Positions 1-6,228 of a DNA stretch of 14,484 nucleotides are shown piece after piece (the stretch's first letter is position 1; the number at the start of each line of letters is the position of its first letter). A program made the position numbers and the translations under genes. Source of the DNA: Clostridiales bacterium UBA735 (GTDB lineage: Bacteria > Bacillota > Clostridia > Oscillospirales > Oscillospiraceae); contig DBLB01000153.1 in assembly GCA_002298695.1 (NCBI GenBank), positions 1 to 14,484 of the forward strand, read 5' to 3'. The notes beneath the pieces were generated by a model that was given only the letters and a program-made list of their open reading frames with translations, had not been told where the DNA came from and made no database searches.

Positions 1-25
1 CCTTCGGCCACTTGGGTACTTCCGC
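1..25 (-). tRNA. Partial tRNA, 5' end only (class II type, identity undetermined)
   Basis: Read on the minus strand from 25, the sequence begins with a seven-base acceptor strand (GCGGAAG), then T8-A9, then a D-stem/loop of the form CCCAAGTGGCCGAAGG. This D-arm is the pattern seen in long-variable-arm tRNAs (Ser, Tyr, Leu) of Firmicutes. The window edge cuts the gene before the anticodon, so the amino acid cannot be named. It lies 32 bases downstream of the tRNA-Ser gene on the same strand, which suggests a small tRNA cluster transcribed together. Confidence 0.6.
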
Positions 26-57
26 AGGTCGGTCAGGCTGGTATGAGGGAAAGAAAA

Positions 58-146
58 TGGCGGAGAGAGTGGGATTCGAACCCACGGCACATTGCTGTGT
101 CACTGGTTTTCAAGACCAGCTCCTTAAACCGCTCGGACATCTCTCC
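58..146 (-). tRNA. tRNA-Ser (anticodon UGA)
   Basis: Serine tRNA decoding UCN codons. On the minus strand the acceptor strands GGAGAGA (146-140) and TCTCTCC pair perfectly, followed by discriminator G and an encoded CCA (60-58). The anticodon stem-loop CTGGTCTTGAAAACCAG places TGA at 112-110. A long variable arm, typical of class II serine tRNAs, and a GTTCGAATC T-loop follow. A second tRNA start lies just downstream, and a strong promoter lies 28 bases upstream. Confidence 0.96.
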
Positions 147-173
147 GAATGCCGGCCTCCAAAGCCGAAAATC

Positions 174-202
174 ATATTATCATATCCCGGCCGGTTTGTC
201 AA
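174..202 (-). promoter_or_regulatory. Sigma-A-type promoter of the tRNA cluster
   Basis: On the minus strand a consensus -35 TTGACA (202-197) and a -10 TAATAT (179-174) are separated by 17 bases. This places transcription start about 20 bases upstream of the tRNA-Ser 5' end, a normal distance for a stable-RNA operon. Confidence 0.75.
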
Positions 203-242
203 TTCCTTTTGGCGGAAAATGTGAATATTTCATGAAGAAACC

Positions 243-271
243 TTGATGTTCCTGTGGGAAAGTGCTATACT
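243..271 (+). promoter_or_regulatory. Sigma-A-type promoter of the COG0523 GTPase pair
   Basis: TTGATG (243-248) and TATACT (266-271) are separated by exactly 17 bases. The expected start site is near 278, about 30 bases before the ATG at 309. I see no Zur-like palindrome and no GGTTAG box of the kind found at the feo promoter, so the regulator of this unit is not evident. Confidence 0.7.
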
Positions 272-308
272 ATTGAAACGAAAATTGTTTGCTGGAAGGT
301 GTTTTTGC

Positions 309-1412
309 ATGACAAAAATTGATATTTATTCCGGTTTTCTCGGTGCAGGCAAGACGACGCTCATCAAGAAAATGATCAAGGAAGCCTACCACGGCCAGAA
401 GCTGGTGCTGATCGAGAATGAATTCGGCGAGATCGGCATCGACGGCGGCTTTCTGCAGGAGGCCGGGATCCAGATCACAGAGATGAACTCCGGCTGCATC
501 TGCTGCTCGCTGGTCGGTGATTTCGGCCGCGCGCTCAAAAAGGTCATCGCCGAATACGCGCCGGACCGCATCCTGATCGAGCCGTCGGGCGTCGGCAAGC
601 TGTCGGACGTCATCGGCGCCGTGCGCAAGGTCACGTCGGACGACGTGCAGCTGGGCAACTTTGTGACCGTGGCGGACGCGACGAAGTGCAAGATGTATAT
701 GAAGAACTTCGGCGAATTCTACAACAACCAGATCGAGACGGCCAACACCATCATCCTCAGCCGCACCGACGGCATGAAGGAAGAAAAGCTCGACCAGTGC
801 GTCGCCATGATCCGTGAGCACAACAAGGACGCCGTGATCGTCACGACGCCGTGGCCGGAGCTCACCGGCGAGCAGCTGATGGAGGCCATGGAGCAGCGCA
901 GCACCATCGCCGTCGAGCTTGCGAAGCTCGAGGAAGAAGCGCATCACCATCATCACGGCGATGACGACGAGGACGAGCACGAGCATCATCATCACCACCA
1001 CGATCATGACGACGATGACGAGTGCGACGATCCGGCGTGCAGCTGCCACCATCACCATGACGATGACGGCGAGGACGAACACGAGCGTCACCACCATCAT
1101 CACCATCACCACGGCCATGACGCCGACGAGGTCTTCATCAGCTGGGGCGAGGAGACGCACAAAAAGTTCACCAAGGCGGAGATCGAACACATCCTGCAGG
1201 CGCTGGAGGATGCGGAGACCTACGGCATCATCCTGCGGGCCAAGGGCTATGTGGCCAATGCCGATGGTGAGAAGTGGATCCACTTTGACTACGTGCCCGG
1301 CGAGCCCGATATCCGTGACGGCGGCGCAATGGTCACCGGCCGCATCTGCGTCATCGGCTCGAAACTGAACGAGGAAGCCGTCGCGAAGCTCTTCGGCGTA
1401 GAAAAGCAGTAA
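309..1412 (+). CDS. COG0523/CobW-family G3E GTPase, putative metallochaperone with His/Asp-rich linker
   Basis: Predicted cytoplasmic GTP-dependent metal-insertion or metal-trafficking protein of 367 residues (CobW/ZNG1/YeiR-like). The Walker A motif GFLGAGKTT is at residues 9-17. The family metal-site motif CxCC (C63-I-C-C66) follows, then EPSG at 91-94 and SRTD at 151-154 in place of the usual NKxD. Residues 212-270 are almost all His, Asp and Glu, with a CSC pair, and resemble a metal-binding linker. A CobW C-terminal domain follows (about 276-367). The start at 309 is preferred over an in-frame upstream start at 243 because homology begins at once and GGAAGG lies 8 bases upstream, inside a transcript starting near 278. 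It is followed after 12 bases by a second COG0523-like gene, so the two are probably one operon. The family is sure; zinc as the metal is inference. Confidence 0.88.
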   Translation: MTKIDIYSGFLGAGKTTLIKKMIKEAYHGQKLVLIENEFGEIGIDGGFLQEAGIQITEMNSGCICCSLVGDFGRALKKVIAEYAPDRILIEPSGVGKLSDVIGAVRKVTSDDVQLGNFVTVADATKCKMYMKNFGEFYNNQIETANTIILSRTDGMKEEKLDQCVAMIREHNKDAVIVTTPWPELTGEQLMEAMEQRSTIAVELAKLEEEAHHHHHGDDDEDEHEHHHHHHDHDDDDECDDPACSCHHHHDDDGEDEHERHHHHHHHHGHDADEVFISWGEETHKKFTKAEIEHILQALEDAETYGIILRAKGYVANADGEKWIHFDYVPGEPDIRDGGAMVTGRICVIGSKLNEEAVAKLFGVEKQ

Positions 1413-1424
1413 GGAGAATCCGAC

Positions 1425-2369
1425 ATGGCTATGCCCGATATCCCCATGTACGTCTTCACGGGCTTTCTGGAGTCCGGCAAGACGAAATTCATCCAGGAGA
1501 CGCTCGAGGACGAGCGCTTCAACACCGGCGAGCGGACGCTGCTGCTGGTCTTTGAGGAGGGCGAGGAGGAATACGACGTCTCCACCTACCCGCACAAGGA
1601 GGTCTATGAGCAGGTCCTGGACTACGACGAGCTGAGCCCGGAGATGCTGACCGGGCTGCAGAAGAAATACAACGCCGAGCGCGTGGTCGTTGAGCTCAAC
1701 GGCATGCACCTGGCCTCGGATTTCTATCTCAAGACGCCCGACCGCTGGAAGATCGCGCAGGAGGTCATGTTTGCCGACGCGACGACCTTCCTCAGCTACA
1801 ACGCCAACATGCGCCAGCTCGTCGTGGACAAGCTGGCCGGGGCGGAGATGCTGGTTTTGAACCGCATGACGCCCGGCGCGGACGTCATGCCGTATCACAA
1901 GATCGCGCGTGCCGTCAATCGAAAGATCGATATTCTGTATGAATATACCGATGGTTCGACGCATTTTGACGACATTCAGGATCCACTCCCCTTTGACATC
2001 AACGCACCCGTCATTGAGATCCGCGACGAGGACTATGCTCTGTTCTACCGCGACATCACGGAGGAGCCCAAGAAATACGCCGGCAAGACCGTGAAGTTCA
2101 AGGGGCAGGTGGCGCGGCTGCGCCGGGAAAAGGACGGCATGTTCGCCCCCGGCCGCTTCGTCATGACCTGCTGCGAGGCTGATATCACATTCATGGGCCT
2201 GCCGTGCCGGTTTGCCGGGGCTTCCGGGCTGGCGGCACGCAGCTGGGTCTGGGTCACGGCGACCGTCGAGGTCAAGTACCACTCGCTCTACAAGGGCGTT
2301 GGCCCCATCCTCACCGCCGTCAACGTCCAGCCCGCCGAACCCGCCGAGCAGAGCGTCGCGACCTTCTGA
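1425..2369 (+). CDS. COG0523-like GTPase fused to a YcgQ/DUF1980-like C-terminal domain
   Basis: 314-residue protein with a G3E-type P-loop, GFLESGKT (13-20), clearly related to its upstream neighbour. It lacks the CxCC metal motif: the matching region reads FEEGEEEYD (43-51). The EPSG-like position is ELNG (90-93), and the G4 motif is degenerate (NRMT, 146-149). After about residue 215 the sequence no longer looks like a CobW C-terminal domain. KTVKFKGQVAR, then FVMTCCEAD (245-253) with C249-C250, then a WVWVTATVEV strand and a VNVQPAEP end resemble the C-terminal OB-like domain of YcgQ (TIGR03943/DUF1980), proteins often found with COG0523 GTPases and the YcgR permease. AAGGAG at 1411 overlaps the previous stop codon and sets the start. 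The GTPase relationship is confident; the YcgQ resemblance is recalled by motif and needs a profile search. Likely role: metal trafficking with its neighbour. Confidence 0.78.
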   Translation: MAMPDIPMYVFTGFLESGKTKFIQETLEDERFNTGERTLLLVFEEGEEEYDVSTYPHKEVYEQVLDYDELSPEMLTGLQKKYNAERVVVELNGMHLASDFYLKTPDRWKIAQEVMFADATTFLSYNANMRQLVVDKLAGAEMLVLNRMTPGADVMPYHKIARAVNRKIDILYEYTDGSTHFDDIQDPLPFDINAPVIEIRDEDYALFYRDITEEPKKYAGKTVKFKGQVARLRREKDGMFAPGRFVMTCCEADITFMGLPCRFAGASGLAARSWVWVTATVEVKYHSLYKGVGPILTAVNVQPAEPAEQSVATF

Positions 2370-2383
2370 GCTTTCCAGAATAC

Positions 2384-2419
2384 AAAACCGCCATGGCAGT
2401 CAGCTGCCATGGCGGTTTT
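2384..2419 (+). terminator. Rho-independent terminator after the GTPase pair
   Basis: A perfect 16-bp stem (2384-2399 with 2404-2419) closes on a four-base TCAG loop. The stem begins with AAAA and ends with TTTT, so it can act in both directions. It lies 15 bases after the stop codon of the second GTPase gene. Confidence 0.85.
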
Positions 2420-2440
2420 CGTCTGTCCGTGCCGCGCATA

Positions 2441-2477
2441 GAAAACCCCGCCCTACCGGCATGGGGACAGGACGGGG
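2441..2477 (-). terminator. Rho-independent terminator of the feo operon
   Basis: On the minus strand CCCCGTCCT (2477-2469) pairs with AGGGCGGGG (2454-2446), with one G-T wobble, and is followed at once by TTTTC. It lies just after the last gene of the minus-strand feo operon and faces the plus-strand terminator across about 20 bases. Confidence 0.75.
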
Positions 2478-2501
2478 CTTCCGGTATGGAGGGGGGAGCG
2501 C

Positions 2502-2756
2502 TCATTTCCCGAAAAGGGAGAATCGCTTTTTTTCATAGGGCTCGCTCGCGGCGCTCTGGACCTCATAGCCGGTCGCGTGGACCGCGGCCTTGACGGCTTC
2601 GACGTCCAGCGGCTCGTCTGTGATGACGACCGCTTCGCCCTTGGTGTGCGACGAGGAGACCTTTTTGACGGGGACAGCCTTGCGGATGGTGTCGTTGATG
2701 TGCGATTCGCACATGCCGCACATCATGCCGTCAATCTTCAGCGTGGTTTTGTACAT
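2502..2756 (-). CDS. HMA-domain (CopZ-like) heavy-metal-binding protein in the feo operon
   Basis: Small soluble protein of 84 residues with one heavy-metal-associated domain. The metal-binding loop GMMCGMC carries the CxxC pair (C13, C16), and the beta-alpha-beta-beta-alpha-beta length (about 68 residues) fits. HMA domains bind soft metals such as Cu+, but the CxxC-H variant here and its position as last gene of an iron-uptake operon leave the true metal open. The C-terminal tail (EPYEKKRFSLFGK) lies outside the HMA fold and is basic and aromatic. GAGAGG upstream supports the ATG at 2756. The gap to the preceding gene is only 12 bases, and a terminator follows. Confidence 0.85.
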   Translation of the reverse strand: MYKTTLKIDGMMCGMCESHINDTIRKAVPVKKVSSSHTKGEAVVITDEPLDVEAVKAAVHATGYEVQSAASEPYEKKRFSLFGK

Positions 2757-2768
2757 AAGAAAGGCCTC

Positions 2769-2942
2769 TCATTCATGATGATGGCAGCAGCCCGCATTTG
2801 CGCAGTGCGCGCAGCCAGCGCCGCAGGTGCTCTTGCCCTGCTTTTTCTGCCGGATCAGATAGATCACGATTGCGACAACGATCGCCAGCAAAACTGCCGA
2901 GATCACGATCGTGCCAAGATTCTCTGCGAGCCAGGCAAACAT
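2769..2942 (-). CDS. FeoB-associated Cys-rich membrane protein
   Basis: 57-residue membrane miniprotein that matches the FeoB-associated Cys-rich family (PF12669). One transmembrane helix spans roughly residues 8-30, then RQKKQGK (a positive cytoplasmic flank), then a tail with five cysteines (C40, C44, C47, C52, C53) ending in HHHE. The start is set at 2942 because AAGGAG lies 8 bases upstream; an in-frame start at 2984 would add 14 unrelated residues and overlap the hairpin at 2980-3008. The protein is known only by its constant place next to feoB. It may bind Fe2+ as it leaves the channel or assist FeoB assembly, and it may play the part FeoC has in other bacteria; both roles are inference. 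Confidence 0.85.
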   Translation of the reverse strand: MFAWLAENLGTIVISAVLLAIVVAIVIYLIRQKKQGKSTCGAGCAHCANAGCCHHHE

Positions 2943-2979
2943 GAAGATCACTCCTTGATAAGCTCGTTTGCGGAGGGGC

Positions 2980-3008
2980 GGCAAGACCGCAGGATCTGCG
3001 GTCTTGCC
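2980..3008 (-). other. Intercistronic RNA hairpin between feoB and the Cys-rich gene
   Basis: A perfect 12-bp inverted repeat (2980-2991 with 2997-3008) with a five-base loop. On the minus strand the stem is not followed by a T run, so it is unlikely to be a full terminator. A role in protecting the 3' end of feoB mRNA, or in lowering expression of the two small downstream genes, is inferred. Confidence 0.6.
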
Positions 3009-3027
3009 TGAAATGGATTGTGGAATA

Positions 3028-5526
3028 TTACTTGATCTTTGCGGTCAGCTTGGTAGCCTCATGATAGGGCTTGACAAGCATGTAGACGATGAGGGTGAGC
3101 AGGGCCACACCGACGATCACGCCGAGGACGTTGCCGTTGCCGGTGAACAGAGCGCCGAACTGGTTGATCATGAGAGCGATCGCATAGGCGAAGCCGCACT
3201 GATAGCCGATGGCGAACCAGGTCCACTTCTGGCTGTTCATCTCGCGCTTGATGGCGCCGATGGCTGCGAAGCACGGAGCGCACAGGAGGTTGAAGACCAG
3301 GAAGGAATAGCCGGTGATGCCGTTGAAGGCGCTTGCAAGGTTCTGATAGACCGTGCCGTCGCCGCCGCCATAGAGGATGCCGAGCGTGCCGACGATGTTC
3401 TCCTTGGCAACGAGGCCGGTGATGGAAGCCACGACTGCCTGCCAGTTGCCCCAGCCGAGCGGAGCAAAGATCCAGGCGATCGCGCCGCCGATCTTGGCGA
3501 GGATGGAGTAGTCGATCTCTTCTTCAGAGAGCATCCGGAAGCCGTCTTCGGCCCAGCCGAAGTAGGTGGTGAACCAGACAAAGATGGTGGACAGAAGGAT
3601 GATCGTACCAGCCTTCTTGATGAAGGACCAGCCGCGCTCCCACATGCTGCGCAGGACGTTGCCGAGGGTCGGCCAGTGGTATGCAGGCAGCTCCATGACG
3701 AACGGAGCGGGATCGCCGGAGAACATCTTGGTCTTCTTCAGCATGATGCCGGAGATGATGATCGCGGCCATGCCGATGAAGTAAGCGGAGGTGGAGACCC
3801 ATGCGCTGCCGCCGAACAGAGCGCCGGCAATCATGGCAATGAACGGGACCTTTGCGCCGCAGGGGATGAAGGTGGTGGTCATGATCGTCATACGGCGGTC
3901 ACGTTCGTTTTCAATGGTACGCGAGGCCATGACGCCCGGGATGCCGCAGCCGGTGCCGATGAGCATCGGGATGAAGGACTTGCCGGACAGGCCGAATTTA
4001 CGGAAGATACGGTCCAGAACGAAGGCGATACGGGCCATGTAGCCGCACGCTTCGAGGAAGGCCAGCATAAGGAACAGAACGAGCATCTGCGGCACGAAGC
4101 CGAGGACTGCGCCGACACCGGCGACGATGCCGTCGAGGATCAGGCCGTGCAGCCAGCCGTCTTCGGGAACGTTGCAGGCGTCAAGCAGATTGCCGATCAG
4201 AACAGGAACGCCGGGGACCCAGACGCCGTAGTCGGCGGGATCGGGCTCGTCAAAGCCGTTCTCTTCGAAGTAGCTGACAGCGTCGACATAGGTCATGCCG
4301 ACCGTGGTCTCTTCGTCCGCGTCGTCGGGGATGGAATCGTAGTAGACAGTCATGTCGTTGAGGGCGAGGGTCTCTTCATCCTCGACCTCGATGGTCGTGC
4401 TCTCAGAATCGGCGGTCACGGCCTTCATCTCGGCCAGAGCAGCGTCGGCGTCGAAGTCTTCGGCTTCTGTGTCGAGTTCATAGTAGCCGCTGATCGCTTC
4501 GCTCGCGGCAGTGTATTCGTCAGCAGCTTCGGAATAAGCGGAGGAGCCGATGCCGAACAAGTGCCAGCCGTCGCCGAACAGGCCGTCGTTCGCCCAGTCC
4601 GTCGCCGGTGCGCCGACGCCGACCATGGCGACCCAGTAAACGATGAACATGACAGCCGCGAAGATGGGCAGGCCCAGCCAGCGGTTGGTGACGATCTTAT
4701 CGATCTTGTCGGAAGCGGAGAGCTTGCCGGCGCTCTTTTTCTTGTAGCAGCTCTTGATGACCTGCGCGATGTACACGTAGCGCTCGTTGGTGATGATGGA
4801 CTCTGCATCGTCGTCGAGCTCGGTCTCAGCGGCCTTGATGTCCGTTTCGATGTGCTGCATGACGTCAGCGGGGATCTGCAGCTGCTCGAGGACCTTGTCG
4901 TCACGCTCGAAGATCTTGATGGCGTACCAGCGCTGCTGTGCGGCGGGCTTGTCATGCAGGACAGCCTCTTCGATGTGGGCGATGGCATGCTCGACCGGGC
5001 CGGAGAAGGTGTGCTGCGGCTCGGTGTGCGGGCCGGCAGCGGCGGAAACGGCAGCCTCGGCAGCTTCCATGATGCCGGTGCCCTTCAGAGCGGAGATCTC
5101 AACGACCGGGCAGCCGAGCTGGCGGGAGAGTTCCTTGACGTTGATCTGGTCGCCATTCTTCTTGACGACGTCCATCATGTTGATGGCCACGACCACGGGG
5201 ATGCCGAGCTCGGTCAGCTGCGTGGTGAGGTAGAGGTTGCGCTCCAGGTTGGTGCCGTCGACGATGTTCAGGATCGCGTCGGGACGCTCGGTGATCAGGT
5301 AGTTACGGGAGACGACCTCTTCGAGTGTGTAGGGGGACAGAGAATAAATACCGGGAAGGTCCATGATGACGACGTCGTCATGCTTCTTCAGCTTGCCTTC
5401 CTTCTTTTCGACCGTGACGCCGGGCCAGTTGCCGACGAACTGGTTCGAGCCGGTCAGCGCATTGAACAGCGTGGTTTTACCGCTGTTCGGGTTGCCCGCA
5501 AGGGCAATTTTGATCTGTTTTTCCAT
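3028..5526 (-). CDS. feoB: Ferrous iron transporter FeoB
   Basis: 832-residue inner-membrane Fe2+ importer. The N-terminal G domain shows G1 GNPNSGKT (11-18), G3 DLPG (56-59), G4 NMMD (116-119) and G5 SALKG (145-149), then a helical regulatory (GDI-like) region to about 270. A first membrane helix lies at about 284-305. The paired Gate motifs are seen at GTGCGIPGVMASRT (524-537) and PCGAKVPF (555-562), with further helices to about 818. Between the first helix and the helix near 459 lies an unusual very acidic segment (about residues 325-436), predicted to be outside the cell. AAGGAG 7 bases before the ATG fixes the start. It follows two feoA genes and precedes the Cys-rich partner. Expression is probably repressed in iron-replete cells through the GGTTAG boxes upstream of the operon. 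Confidence 0.97.
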   Translation of the reverse strand: MEKQIKIALAGNPNSGKTTLFNALTGSNQFVGNWPGVTVEKKEGKLKKHDDVVIMDLPGIYSLSPYTLEEVVSRNYLITERPDAILNIVDGTNLERNLYLTTQLTELGIPVVVAINMMDVVKKNGDQINVKELSRQLGCPVVEISALKGTGIMEAAEAAVSAAAGPHTEPQHTFSGPVEHAIAHIEEAVLHDKPAAQQRWYAIKIFERDDKVLEQLQIPADVMQHIETDIKAAETELDDDAESIITNERYVYIAQVIKSCYKKKSAGKLSASDKIDKIVTNRWLGLPIFAAVMFIVYWVAMVGVGAPATDWANDGLFGDGWHLFGIGSSAYSEAADEYTAASEAISGYYELDTEAEDFDADAALAEMKAVTADSESTTIEVEDEETLALNDMTVYYDSIPDDADEETTVGMTYVDAVSYFEENGFDEPDPADYGVWVPGVPVLIGNLLDACNVPEDGWLHGLILDGIVAGVGAVLGFVPQMLVLFLMLAFLEACGYMARIAFVLDRIFRKFGLSGKSFIPMLIGTGCGIPGVMASRTIENERDRRMTIMTTTFIPCGAKVPFIAMIAGALFGGSAWVSTSAYFIGMAAIIISGIMLKKTKMFSGDPAPFVMELPAYHWPTLGNVLRSMWERGWSFIKKAGTIILLSTIFVWFTTYFGWAEDGFRMLSEEEIDYSILAKIGGAIAWIFAPLGWGNWQAVVASITGLVAKENIVGTLGILYGGGDGTVYQNLASAFNGITGYSFLVFNLLCAPCFAAIGAIKREMNSQKWTWFAIGYQCGFAYAIALMINQFGALFTGNGNVLGVIVGVALLTLIVYMLVKPYHEATKLTAKIK

Positions 5527-5552
5527 CTTTCTGCTCCTTTTGACCAGATACT

Positions 5553-5774
5553 TTATGCAATTTCGATCATTTCGGTGTCAGCCTTCCGCAGGCTCAGCTC
5601 GTAGCCGCGGACCGTAACTTCCATCGGGTCTCCAAGAGGGGCTACCTTGCGGATAAAAACCTCTGTGCCCTTGGTGATGCCCATGTCCATGATGCGGCGC
5701 TTGACGGGTCCTTCGCCGTGGAGCTTGACGACCTTGACGGTGTCGCCGATCTTTGCGTCTTTCAGCGTTTTCAT
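5553..5774 (-). CDS. feoA: FeoA-domain protein (second copy in the operon)
   Basis: 73-residue SH3-like FeoA protein, cytoplasmic, thought to bind or regulate FeoB. The family pattern is visible: an N-terminal K-I-G-D-T-V strand, R-R-I-M-D-M-G-I-T-K-G around residues 26-36, then APLGDPMEVTVRGYELSLR, close to the canonical FeoA C-terminal half. It is the more canonical of the two copies. AAGGAG 9 bases upstream supports the ATG at 5774. The gap to feoB is 26 bases and to the first feoA copy 18 bases, so all are one transcript. Confidence 0.92.
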   Translation of the reverse strand: MKTLKDAKIGDTVKVVKLHGEGPVKRRIMDMGITKGTEVFIRKVAPLGDPMEVTVRGYELSLRKADTEMIEIA

Positions 5775-5792
5775 ATTCCTCTCTCCTTAAAA

Positions 5793-6002
5793 TTAAATCA
5801 TGATCTTACGCGCCATCTCTTCACTGATGGCCACGCGTGATTCCTTGACCTTTACAATGACGTTTCCGGCCAGGCTGGAAACGACTGTAACCGTATCGCC
5901 TGCAACAAAGCCCAGGTCCTCCAGATGCTTTTTGACTTCCGGATTCCCGCCGACCTTGCGGATGATGTTTTCTTCACCGGCTGCTGCGAGTGTAAGCGGC
6001 AT
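5793..6002 (-). CDS. feoA: FeoA-domain protein (first gene of the feo operon)
   Basis: 69-residue FeoA-like protein: EVKKHLEDLGFVAGDTVTVVSSLAGNVIVKVKESRVAI follows the SH3-like FeoA order, with LEDLGFVAGD in place of the usual MGI-x-G turn and N-V-I-V-K-V in the last strands. It is diverged from the next gene, so the two are not a recent duplicate pair and may have separate roles. The start is either ATG at 6002 or the codon before it, TTG at 6005; AGGGGG (6019-6014) sits 8-11 bases upstream and fits both. The leader from the predicted transcription start is about 100 bases long. Confidence 0.88.
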   Translation of the reverse strand: MPLTLAAAGEENIIRKVGGNPEVKKHLEDLGFVAGDTVTVVSSLAGNVIVKVKESRVAISEEMARKIMI

Positions 6003-6060
6003 CAAATCCCGCGCCCCCTGTCTGTGTAGATTTGAGATGTCTAATTTGGATTAAGGGACA

Positions 6061-6125
6061 CTAACCAAAGGGGAAAAACGAAGGTTAGACCTCCCTAACC
6101 AGCCCACAGTTTAACATGACTAACC
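6061..6125. promoter_or_regulatory. Cluster of DtxR/IdeR-like operator boxes
   Basis: Four copies of the hexamer CTAACC/GGTTAG occur within 65 bases: 6061-6066, 6083-6088 (opposite orientation), 6095-6100 and 6120-6125. The middle two form an inverted repeat, GGTTAG-N6-CTAACC (6083-6100), which resembles the core of the DtxR/IdeR box (AGGTTAGSCTAACCT) but with a wider spacer. It covers the predicted start site of the feo transcript, and the box at 6120-6125 lies between -35 and -10. Binding here would block RNA polymerase. The adjacent divergent gene encodes a DtxR-family protein, the likely ligand. Confidence 0.72.
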
Positions 6126-6136
6126 GCGCTTGTCAA
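6108..6136 (-). promoter_or_regulatory. Promoter of the feo operon
   Basis: On the minus strand a perfect -35 TTGACA (6136-6131) and a -10 TAAACT (6113-6108) are separated by 17 bases. The predicted start is near 6101, at the edge of the GGTTAG-N6-CTAACC palindrome. A strong promoter buried in operator boxes fits an operon that is off unless metal is scarce. Confidence 0.75.
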
Positions 6137-6171
6137 TAGGTTTTTCCGAAAAAAATGTTTGCTTGCTTTTT

Positions 6172-6201
6172 TTGTTCAAGTGTGTTAGTGTAAAAGATAA
6201 T
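6172..6201 (+). promoter_or_regulatory. Promoter of the DtxR-family regulator gene
   Basis: TTGTTC (6172-6177) and GATAAT (6196-6201) are separated by 18 bases. A single GTTAG half-box lies in the spacer (6184-6188), which hints at weak autoregulation. The leader is about 20-25 bases, ending at the GTG at 6229. Confidence 0.5.
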
Positions 6202-6228
6202 TTCAAAGAAAGGTTGGTGCAATTTGCT

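Noticed and set aside
12..246. Short frames over the tRNA region (fragments like ERVGFEPTAH)
   Set aside because: These are the well-known false proteins read from tRNA genes.
147..308. Metal-responsive operator or riboswitch before the GTPase pair
   Set aside because: No Zur-like palindrome, GGTTAG box or structured leader is visible; the leader is only about 30 bases.
270..2282. Long open frame of 670 codons antisense to the two GTPase genes
   Set aside because: It arises from the high GC of third positions; the His/Asp repeats read backwards give Val/Met repeats, no family is recognisable, and the plus-strand genes have ribosome binding sites and motifs.
2204..2593. Short plus-strand frames across the convergent terminators
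   Set aside because: They run through two terminator hairpins and lack ribosome binding sites; composition is typical of shadow frames.
2968..5604. Open frame of 878 codons opposite feoB
   Set aside because: It mirrors the real FeoB frame, is full of Asp/Glu/Gly/His without domain pattern, and has no ribosome binding site. FeoB motifs are complete on the other strand.
6130..6228. N-terminal extension of the DtxR-family gene from 6130
   Set aside because: It would start inside the feo promoter and before its own promoter; the added residues are hydrophobic and outside the family.
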